Shown here in pieces: positions 7,601 through 12,643 of a stretch of DNA of 12,643 bases. The stretch lies in NCBI GenBank assembly GCA_029562045.1, contig JAKQWJ010000220.1, positions 1-12,643 of the forward strand, written 5' to 3'. Each line of letters starts with the position of its first letter. Position 1 is the first letter of the stretch. A program made the translations under genes and the position numbers. A model generated the notes under the pieces. It worked only from the letters and a program-made list of their open reading frames with translations, ran no database searches and was not told the DNA's origin. The stretch is from Spirochaetota bacterium (GTDB taxonomy: Bacteria; Spirochaetota; Spirochaetia; DTKZ01).

Positions 7601-8162
7601 CCTGCCTCCTCCCCATGGCGGGAAAGTCCAGGGATCTCCCCACGGGAAGTTTGTTCACCGCCAGCTCGGTGAAGCCCCGGAGCACCGCCTCGAGACCCTG
7701 ATTTTTCACCAGCCCCCTCAGGGAGGGGCGGTCCTGGTTTTCCAGAACAAAAGAGAGACTCAGCCGCGCCGCCCGCTCCCGCGCCCCGTCGTCATCCAGC
7801 TGGAAGGAGGGGGGAACCCCGTAGGAGGCGGCGGTTCCCCGGAGGATGGAGGCGGAGAAGGCGTCCAGGGTGGAAATTCGGGCGGAGCTGAAATCCTCCA
7901 CCGCCTTCCGGACGAAATCGTTGTCTCCCCTGCTCCGCAGAAGATCGTAGATCCGACGGTGCATCTCCGCCGCCGCCTTCCGGGTGAAGGTGAGGGTCAG
8001 GATCCGATCCACCTCCGCCTTTCCCTCCGCCACCAGCCGGTAAAAACGCTCCGCCAGCACCCTGGTCTTGCCCGACCCCGCCCCGGCGGTGACCACTGTA
8101 TTGCGATCCGCTCCGATGGCGGCGCTCTGATCCTTGTCCGGCTTGTTTCTGTCGTCCGCCAT
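4653..8162 (-). CDS. addA: AddA: helicase-nuclease subunit of the AddAB recombination enzyme
   Basis: A 1169-residue UvrD/RecB-like helicase fused to a RecB-type nuclease; with AddB it resects double-strand breaks for RecA. The SF1A motifs occur in order: Walker A AGAGSGKT (26-33), Ia LTFTRKAAAEM (57-67), II IDEFQDNN (358-365), III GDEKQSIYRFRGAD (401-414), IV YNYRS (437-441), V TVHRAKGLEF (739-748), VI LLYVACTRAENHL (811-823). A low-complexity linker (about 915-975) leads to the nuclease: H983, D1094, D1107-x-K1109 in VVDFKTD, then Q1122 and Y1126. All catalytic residues are present, so both activities should be live. The length is near that of Bacillus subtilis AddA. The start lies in GTGATG, overlapping the addB stop. 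AAAGGAGG (8174-8181) is 11 bases from this ATG but 8 from the adjacent in-frame GTG at 8165, which may be the true start. Confidence 0.93.
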   Translation of the reverse strand: MADDRNKPDKDQSAAIGADRNTVVTAGAGSGKTRVLAERFYRLVAEGKAEVDRILTLTFTRKAAAEMHRRIYDLLRSRGDNDFVRKAVEDFSSARISTLDAFSASILRGTAASYGVPPSFQLDDDGARERAARLSLSFVLENQDRPSLRGLVKNQGLEAVLRGFTELAVNKLPVGRSLDFPAMGRRQDAFLQRSLEEGARALEAVVAKILQLSPSPGKASARAAVIRSAQEALAGFTGPVVDAEGGVERLEAVLAVIGGLKKPGGAVTDPEVQIYKDCLDTARKSLGSLTTLLETRAHRPLARDLFLLLEDFHVQVDRMKRSSGVLSFGDCAELAVRSLEEDPALRSHYKKRFRYIMIDEFQDNNSLQKNLLYLLAERDDRCSPGIPDPADLAPEKLFFVGDEKQSIYRFRGADVRVFKSLEEELSRQGGSGRRLGYNYRSDPGLIDFFNTLFSRVMEGAAADHEARFEGMSPNPERAGRSEGTISIFCKPYSPDRPPGLLDNDSAEAYHLARAISHWVRNESLMLRDGKTGASRPAGYGDFAVLMRSTSGQMRYERMFRLFGVPYTTSGIRSLFLEAPVNDFYAALQTAVHPWDRTAYATFLRSPLVGLSDDFLMELLPLNLPPFRTDGLTPPPAEEEKLRRGEELYRWIREAADSVTVPALLSHLWHRGGYRFFLLRDPALHPFLELYDYLREFALLVPGETLAAFLDRLRPNLGNHERIPELEVLRDDAQGVKIMTVHRAKGLEFPVVALVNSGNVGRPRREGDDLFRWSDEHGLSCAWGSRRGKHDYFHAVGEEEEAAREDAERKRLLYVACTRAENHLLISGCFTRNNRGSDKAFLTMIFRALGLDPDNPDPSASPWELRFIPDVPVEVLYRQGDAARSPATAAAVYTPPPLLRSCPRREYSVTELAALLGGPGRPETEKETEKETGAGRPAPRPETAPVRPGPEQSGIGSDGAGAAGAAAGDGGDPDQDLWFGSLCHRVVEQVLRRRLADAGREGPGAQERPREGFLLRRAEEEAVRAGRPLRGECPRPESYEAFLEEALGLAAGFFASPLAEDLFARAAAAGVPPEPEVPFIAKPWQGGPLVNGVMDLVFPLPEETVVVDFKTDRVEAPEAHRFQMAVYRTAAEEIWGRPARAWLYYLRSGGTVRCREPLPAWDSGAQGGET
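5372..5400 (-). repeat. 12-bp tandem repeat encoding ETEK units in the AddA linker
   Basis: The + strand reads TTTCCTTTTCCG twice (5372-5383 and 5384-5395), followed by a partial third copy (TTTCC, 5396-5400). In AddA this encodes ETEKETEKET at about residues 922-931, inside the disordered-looking linker between helicase and nuclease. The unit is a multiple of three, so copy-number change would alter linker length without a frameshift. It is purine-rich on the coding strand and much poorer in GC than its surroundings. Confidence 0.85.
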
Positions 8163-10852
8163 CACCGTGGTCCCCTCCTTTCGATGAGATATTTCCGGCG
8201 GCAGAGCCCCCGGAAGGCGCAGGGTTCGCAGTCCTCGGGGTAAAAACGGTAATCCCCCCCGCGGATCCGATCCGCCGCCGAAGCTCCCAGCCGCAGAAGC
8301 GTTTCCAGAACTTTCCTCATCTCCTCCGGTCCCAGATCTGCTTTGCCTGCCGCCGCGTAGGCCGCCCGGTAGCGCCCCTCCTTGACTGAATAGTACAGCG
8401 CCCGGTCCACGGGAAACCCCGACTTTTCCAGGAGATAGACATAGGAGGGGATCTGCACCGAGGGGACATCCTTTTCTCCCCGCAGCTCCGGTCCCGTGGG
8501 AAGTCCGCCGGTCTTGTAGTCCACCACCTGGCATGCGGCGTCTCCGGGCACGCCCGAGACCCGGTCGAGACGCCCTGTGAGGACAGCCTCCGCCCCCTCC
8601 AGGTCGCAGGACAGGGAAAATTCGGTCTTCCGGGTCTCGTGGCCGTCGAACTCCTCCGCCTCCCGGTCCAGAAACCACCACAGATCCTCCGTCATCCGTT
8701 CCGCCCAGGCCCGGCGCAGCGGCGAAAGGGGCCAGGTCTCCTTTCCCGGAAGCCCATCCAGGGTCCCTTTCACGATGGCGGGGACCAGGGCCCGGTAGGC
8801 TTCCCGGTTTTCTCCCCGGAAGGGGCCGTCCCGACGGCTTATCTCCCGGGCCAGTTCCCGGAAGGCTTCGTGGTAGAGTATCCCCTCCATCCGGGGGTCG
8901 TCTCCGACGGCATCCAGCCGGGATTCCTCCAACCCCAGGCAACATTCCAGCAGGAAGCGGAAGGGGCAGTGGGCGAAAATCTGCAGACTCGAGGGGGACA
9001 GGCGGACCTTCCCGTCCCGGAAGACCCTCTCCGTCAGGAGTCCGGCGGCGGTTCGGGCGGGAAGGATCTCCCTGCCGGCATCCAGGCCCCGCTTCGCTCC
9101 GGAGGCCAGGGTGTAGCGCCGAAAGCCTTCCTTCTGGATGGGAAGAGGCCCGGCGGGGAAGGGGTTCTCTCCGTGTCCGGACCAGTAGGCCCTCTCCCGG
9201 AGGGAGGCATCGGCCCGGCGCTCCTCCTCCAGCCCCGGCGTCTTTCGGACCTTCTCCCGGGTGACGAAAAATCCCGCGGGAAGAGCCATGCCCCGGCGGG
9301 TTTCCCCGGCGAAGCTGAAAAAGACCCTGTCCCCCGAGGCGGTGTACAGGGAGAGGAGAAGATCCCCCACCTCGGCCGGGGAAAGGCCCAGGGCTTCTTT
9401 TTCATCCTCCCGGAGGAAGGCCAGGGACCGATCCCCGGTTTCGGTGGATTCATGCCCGGCGTTGATGATGAAATGGCGGGACGGGAAGATGCCCGCGGTG
9501 ACCCGGTAGGGATAGATGTCCACCCCTCCCGCCTCCGGAGGAGATACATAGATCGTCTCGTCCAGAACCTCCGTCAAGGCCCCGAAGGGTTCGGCTACGG
9601 AGAATCCCGCCCTCTTTTCCAGTTCCGCCAGCTCCGCCAGGACCCTCAGAGCGTACTGGAAGACCCGCAGCGGTTCGGGTTTCCAGCCGTCGGGGTCGAA
9701 GAAGGCGGAGGCGAAGGCCTGGGTCCGCATCCGGATCTCCTCGAAATCCGGGGCGTTCAGGAGCCTTTGCAGGGACCGGACCAGTTCCCGGAGGAAGGTC
9801 CGGCTTTCCCGGTCCGCGGCCCGGAGCGCCTCCTCCCAGGGGTCCACCCGGCCCCCCGGGCCGGAGTAGGCGCCGTGACAGCTTCGGGCGATTCCCAGGA
9901 GAATCACCCGGCGGATCAGGTCCTCCTCCTTCCAGGGGAAGGCCCCGTTCAGGAGTAGAGCCTTCAGGGCCTCCACCGAGAACCCCGAGGAAACCACCCC
10001 CGCCGCCGCGGCGAAGAAAGCTCCCCCGGGAGATTCCGTGAGCTTCCGCCCCCCCCTGATTCTGATGGGAACACCCTGGAGCCCCGCCTGCTCCTCCAGA
10101 TCCTCCCGGACCTCATCCAGACCCGGGACGCTGACCACGATCTCCTCCGGGGGGACCCCCGAATCCAGAAGAGCGGCCAGCCGGGTCATGAGTCCCCGGA
10201 CCTCCTGGAAACCGTTTCCGTACTCCTCCAGAAAGGGGGTTTCCCCCTCCGGTGCGGGGACCGGGAGAACCTGGCGGGACCCTTCCAGGACGGGCCGATA
10301 TTCGCCGAAGTCGTCCAGGACTTCGGGGAAAAAGAGGAAGGCCCTGCCGTCGAAGCGGGGGGGCGCCTTCTCCTGGAAAGCGGGTTCGTAGAGGTTCCCC
10401 GAAGCGAGAAACTCCCCGTACAGGCTTCGCAGCAGGCTCAGATCCCGGAGAAGATCCTCCTCCAGGGGGCGCCCGGTCTTCTCCGCCGCATCCAGGACCC
10501 TCCGGAGCTGGGGGAGGATCTGCCGGATGCTCCCGGAGAATGCCGGGGAGACCTCGGAAAAGCCGGGCCGGACCAGCCGGCGCAGGAAGGGGGCTTCCCG
10601 GTTCTTCCGGAGCAGCTCCCGGACGAAGAAGACCCGCAGCGCCGTATTTACCGGCCGCAGGTCCCCCGGGCCGGGGAAGACCCTCTCCTTGAAGGTGTCC
10701 CAGGAAATTATCCGATCCGTCCGGAAGGCGGACAGCCCCGTCAGGGCCAGTGCCCGACGCTGCCAGAACCGGGCCGCCACCTCCGACGGGAAGACGAACA
10801 GGACGGCCCCGTCCCGGGCGTTCCGGCTCAGAATCTCCTCTACCCTTCGCAT
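8162..10852 (-). CDS. addB: AddB/RexB: Fe-S nuclease subunit of the AddAB enzyme
   Basis: An 896-residue partner of AddA, shorter than the roughly 1,160-residue Bacillus subtilis AddB. The C-terminal third is a PD-(D/E)XK nuclease: H661 in the helix of GILYHEAF, D763 in GRLDRV, D778-x-K780 in VVDYKTG, then Q800 and Y804. Four cysteines fit the AddB iron-sulfur staple: C629 in AHCPFRF before the nuclease, then C875-x2-C878-x5-C884 after it. The N-terminal region (FVFPSEVAARFW, about 19-30) is where some AddBs carry a Walker A, but no GxGKT occurs, so this half is probably an inactive helicase fold for Chi scanning or structure, as in RexB. It is the promoter-proximal gene of an addB-addA operon, the same order as in Firmicutes. 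Eight G residues lie between a weak ribosome site and the ATG. Confidence 0.88.
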   Translation of the reverse strand: MRRVEEILSRNARDGAVLFVFPSEVAARFWQRRALALTGLSAFRTDRIISWDTFKERVFPGPGDLRPVNTALRVFFVRELLRKNREAPFLRRLVRPGFSEVSPAFSGSIRQILPQLRRVLDAAEKTGRPLEEDLLRDLSLLRSLYGEFLASGNLYEPAFQEKAPPRFDGRAFLFFPEVLDDFGEYRPVLEGSRQVLPVPAPEGETPFLEEYGNGFQEVRGLMTRLAALLDSGVPPEEIVVSVPGLDEVREDLEEQAGLQGVPIRIRGGRKLTESPGGAFFAAAAGVVSSGFSVEALKALLLNGAFPWKEEDLIRRVILLGIARSCHGAYSGPGGRVDPWEEALRAADRESRTFLRELVRSLQRLLNAPDFEEIRMRTQAFASAFFDPDGWKPEPLRVFQYALRVLAELAELEKRAGFSVAEPFGALTEVLDETIYVSPPEAGGVDIYPYRVTAGIFPSRHFIINAGHESTETGDRSLAFLREDEKEALGLSPAEVGDLLLSLYTASGDRVFFSFAGETRRGMALPAGFFVTREKVRKTPGLEEERRADASLRERAYWSGHGENPFPAGPLPIQKEGFRRYTLASGAKRGLDAGREILPARTAAGLLTERVFRDGKVRLSPSSLQIFAHCPFRFLLECCLGLEESRLDAVGDDPRMEGILYHEAFRELAREISRRDGPFRGENREAYRALVPAIVKGTLDGLPGKETWPLSPLRRAWAERMTEDLWWFLDREAEEFDGHETRKTEFSLSCDLEGAEAVLTGRLDRVSGVPGDAACQVVDYKTGGLPTGPELRGEKDVPSVQIPSYVYLLEKSGFPVDRALYYSVKEGRYRAAYAAAGKADLGPEEMRKVLETLLRLGASAADRIRGGDYRFYPEDCEPCAFRGLCRRKYLIERRGPR

Positions 10853-10853
10853 T

Positions 10854-10861
10854 CCCCCCCC
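10854..10861 (-). promoter_or_regulatory. Poly-G(8) ribosome-site region of addB
   Basis: Read on the minus strand, the sequence before the addB ATG is GAA, then eight G, then A. The pairing surface for 16S rRNA is AAGG plus the G run, not a clean AAGGAGG, and the run reaches to one base from the start codon. A homopolymer here could change length by slippage and alter translation efficiency without touching the coding sequence. Confidence 0.5.
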
Positions 10862-10875
10862 TTCATTCCGCGGGA

Positions 10876-10904
10876 ATTATATCCCATGGCGGGGGCGGGA
10901 ACAA
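10876..10904 (-). promoter_or_regulatory. addBA promoter
   Basis: On the minus strand there is a perfect -10 TATAAT (10881-10876). TTGTTC (10904-10899) lies 17 bases upstream; its TTG matches the -35 consensus and the other half does not. Transcription would start near 10869, giving a leader of about 17 bases. The -10 is flanked exactly by a 4-bp inverted repeat, GGGA (10872-10875) and TCCC (10882-10885). Confidence 0.7.
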
Positions 10905-10939
10905 GGAAAAGGGGCCGCTGCCCCGGACGCGGCATCTCC

Positions 10940-10969
10940 TTGACCCCGGGGGCGGGTCATGACTACATT
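10940..10969 (+). promoter_or_regulatory. Candidate lon promoter
   Basis: TTGACC (10940-10945, five of six -35 matches) is followed 18 bases later by TACATT (10964-10969, four of six -10 matches). The AT-rich stretch just downstream offers alternative -10 boxes, TATCAT (10969-10974) and CATAAT (10972-10977), but these lack a -35 at normal spacing. I see no CIRCE element and no clear heat-shock sigma site. Location plausible, exact boxes uncertain. Confidence 0.4.
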
Positions 10970-10977
10970 ATCATAAT
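10941..10977. promoter_or_regulatory. Inverted repeats in front of lon (possible operator)
   Basis: Two small perfect inverted repeats overlap the candidate lon promoter. One is TGACCC (10941-10946) with GGGTCA (10954-10959), 7 bases apart. The other is ATTAT-C-ATAAT (10967-10977), an AT-rich palindrome in otherwise very GC-rich sequence, 23 bases before the start codon. They could be a repressor site, but neither matches a regulator site I can name with confidence. Confidence 0.35.
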
Positions 10978-11000
10978 TACCACAAATGGAAAGGAAAAAT

Positions 11001-12643
11001 ATGCCGGGCAACCAGATCATCCCCGTGGAGCATACGCTGCCGAACAAACTGCTGATCATTCCCCTTCTGGGAAAGCCCATCTTCCCCGGGATCTTCACCC
11101 CCATGATGATGGCCTCCGGGGAGGACATCGCGGTGGTGGAGAAGAGCCTCGCCGGAGACTCCCTCATCGGGATGGTCCTGATGAAGCCCGAGGACGCGGA
11201 CAAGCCCGCCGCGGCGGACCTGTACTCCGTGGGCACCGTGGCAAGGATCGTCAAGAAGATCAACCTCCCCGACGGGGGCATCAACATATTCGTCTCCACC
11301 CTGAAGCGTTTCAGGATCAAGAAGTTTCTGCAAGAATCCGCCCCCATCACCGCGGCGGTGGAGTACCTGGAGGACGAGGAGGAGACGGGAATCGACGTGA
11401 AGGCCCTGACCCGGGCCATCCTCAGCGAGATGAAACAGATTTCGGAGAACAACCCCCTCTTCTCCGAGGAGATGCGCCTGAACATGGTCAACATCGACCA
11501 CCCCGGAAAGATCGCCGACTTCATCGCGTCGATCCTGAACGTGGACCGCCGGGAACAGCAGAAGATCCTGGAAACCGTCAATGTGCGCAAGCGGATGGAG
11601 CAGGTTCTCCTCTTCATCAAGAAGGAGCAGGAACTCCTGCGGATCCAGAAAAAGATCCAGAGCCAGATCAACGAGAAGATTGAGAAGAGCCAGCGGGAGT
11701 ACTTCCTCAAGGAGCAGCTGAGGACCATCAAACAGGAACTGGGGATGCCCGTGGACGCGAAGAGCGGGGAGCACCAGAGATTCAAGGAGGCGGTGGAAAA
11801 GCTGGGGCTGGAGGGGGAGGTCCGGGAGCAGGTGGAGCAGGAGCTGGAGAAGTTCAGCCTCATGGACCCCAACGCCTCGGAGTTCATCGTCACCCGAAAC
11901 TACCTGGACACCATCGTGTCCCTGCCCTGGCGGGACCCGGAGCCGGAAACCATCGACATGAAGAAGGCCAAGCGCGTACTGGACGCGGACCACTACGGCC
12001 TGGAGGACGTGAAGGAGCGCATTCTGGAATATCTGGCGGTGCGGAAGCTGAAGAAGGACACCAAGGGCTCCATCCTCTGTCTGGTGGGACCCCCGGGGGT
12101 GGGAAAGACCTCGGTGGGCAAGTCCATCGCCGGCGCCCTGGGGAAGAAATTTTTCCGCTTCTCCGTGGGGGGCATGCGGGATGAGGCGGAGATCAAGGGC
12201 CACCGCCGGACCTACGTGGGGGCCATGCCGGGCAAGATCATCCAGGGCCTCAAGATCGTCAAGACCAAGGACCCGGTTTTCATGATCGACGAGATCGACA
12301 AACTGGGCGTCTCCTTCCAGGGGGACCCCTCCTCGGCCCTGCTGGAGGTTCTGGACCCGGAGCAGAACGTGGCCTTCCGGGACCACTATCTGGACCTGCC
12401 CTTCGACATCGGCCACATCCTCTTCATCGCCACCGCCAACACCCTGGACACCATCCCCCGGCCCCTGCTGGACCGGATGGAGGTGATCCGGCTGTCGGGC
12501 TACATCGAGACGGAGAAGATCTCCATCGCCAAGAGGTACCTTCTGCCCAAGTCCCTGTCCGCGGCGGGGCTGGACAGATCCATGGTAAAATATTCAAACG
12601 GCGCGCTGACGGAGATCGCCCGGGGCTATTCCCGGGAGGCGGG
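11001..12643 (+). CDS. lon: ATP-dependent Lon protease, 3' end outside the window
   Basis: The first 547 codons of Lon, the cytoplasmic AAA+ protease that removes misfolded and short-lived regulatory proteins. The N-terminal substrate domain starts at about residue 17 (LLIIPLLGKPIFPG) and is followed by the coiled-coil helix with REYFLKEQLRTIKQELG (232-248). The AAA+ module has Walker A GPPGVGKT (363-370), the GGMRDEAEIKGHRRTYVGAMPG pore-loop region (about 390-411), Walker B FMIDEID (D430, E431), sensor-1 N480 in ATANT, and R492 in LLDRME as the probable arginine finger. The Ser-Lys peptidase domain lies beyond the window edge, so the product type is inferred from the ATPase. Start ATG 11001 has GGAAAGG (10988-10994) at a good distance; an in-frame ATG at 10986 has no ribosome site. 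It is divergent from addB. Confidence 0.95.
   Translation, partial: MPGNQIIPVEHTLPNKLLIIPLLGKPIFPGIFTPMMMASGEDIAVVEKSLAGDSLIGMVLMKPEDADKPAAADLYSVGTVARIVKKINLPDGGINIFVSTLKRFRIKKFLQESAPITAAVEYLEDEEETGIDVKALTRAILSEMKQISENNPLFSEEMRLNMVNIDHPGKIADFIASILNVDRREQQKILETVNVRKRMEQVLLFIKKEQELLRIQKKIQSQINEKIEKSQREYFLKEQLRTIKQELGMPVDAKSGEHQRFKEAVEKLGLEGEVREQVEQELEKFSLMDPNASEFIVTRNYLDTIVSLPWRDPEPETIDMKKAKRVLDADHYGLEDVKERILEYLAVRKLKKDTKGSILCLVGPPGVGKTSVGKSIAGALGKKFFRFSVGGMRDEAEIKGHRRTYVGAMPGKIIQGLKIVKTKDPVFMIDEIDKLGVSFQGDPSSALLEVLDPEQNVAFRDHYLDLPFDIGHILFIATANTLDTIPRPLLDRMEVIRLSGYIETEKISIAKRYLLPKSLSAAGLDRSMVKYSNGALTEIARGYSREA

Noticed and set aside
8163..8945. Possible N-terminal extension of AddA by about 260 codons
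   Set aside because: The frame stays open through addB only because of base composition. The extension is Gly/Arg/Pro-rich, overlaps the AddB nuclease, and a strong ribosome site sits just before the GTG/ATG at 8165/8162.
8639..9958. 439-codon plus-strand open frame opposite addB
   Set aside because: Antisense to the AddB nuclease and central regions; Pro/Gly/Arg-rich with no family motif.
10911..10933. GGGGC-CGCT-GCCCC hairpin as a terminator in the divergent spacer
   Set aside because: Only a 5-bp stem with a short TTTT on the minus side, and no transcript enters it from either direction; probably chance in GC-rich sequence.
10986..11000. ATG at 10986 as the lon start
   Set aside because: In frame, but no Shine-Dalgarno precedes it; the purine-rich GGAAAGG between it and 11001 serves the second ATG.
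10977..12416. 479-codon minus-strand open frame opposite lon
   Set aside because: Leu/Val/His-rich antisense shadow of a clearly recognisable Lon frame; no ribosome site or motif of its own.
1..12643. tRNA, rRNA, CRISPR array, transposase or integrase
   Set aside because: All non-coding gaps are short (11, 107, 177 and 148 bases) and explained by promoters, terminators or hairpins. No repeat-spacer pattern or mobile-element motif was seen.

Overview
The window is one piece of a GC-rich bacterial chromosome. It carries seven protein genes in four blocks and no RNA gene, insertion sequence or CRISPR array that I can see. The orphan protein with a signal peptide and a terminal Phe points to a diderm (Gram-negative-type) cell. 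Lon and AddAB are too widespread to fix a phylum. The overall look (strong AAGGAG-type ribosome sites, AddAB rather than RecBCD, this Lon type) fits a high-GC spirochaete, but that is a low-confidence guess.

Block 1 (18-3282, +) is the end of an operon that begins before the window. It holds a methyltransferase-like member of the uroporphyrinogen decarboxylase (URO-D) superfamily and two different Gfo/Idh/MocA NAD-dependent oxidoreductases. The genes are linked by a 4-base ATGA overlap and an 11-base gap, and the operon closes with a textbook intrinsic terminator (3290-3323). This looks like catabolism of a sugar, polyol or methylated compound; the substrate is not visible. The URO-D protein has lost the zinc-thiolate residues of its methyltransferase relatives, so its chemistry is open.

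Block 2 (3343-4475, +) is a monocistronic gene with its own promoter (TCGACT-17-TATAAT). It encodes an unrecognised 361-residue exported, probably outer-membrane beta-barrel protein. A 177-base convergent spacer with GC hairpins follows.

Block 3 (10852 down to 4653, -) is an addB-addA operon for the two-nuclease, one-helicase double-strand-break resection enzyme. AddB keeps the nuclease motifs and the four cysteines of the iron-sulfur staple but shows no Walker A, as in RexB-type subunits. AddA has all the UvrD-type helicase motifs and a second nuclease. The genes overlap at GTGATG.

Block 4 (11001 to the window end, +) is a Lon protease gene, divergent from addB and cut by the window edge before its peptidase domain. 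The 148-base divergent spacer holds a good addB promoter, a weaker lon promoter candidate and small inverted repeats.

The points most worth a second look are the URO-D/double-oxidoreductase operon with altered metal ligands, the orphan exported protein, an 8-G run directly in front of the addB start, and the small palindromes in the addB-lon spacer. I did not find clear evidence of a wholly new system.
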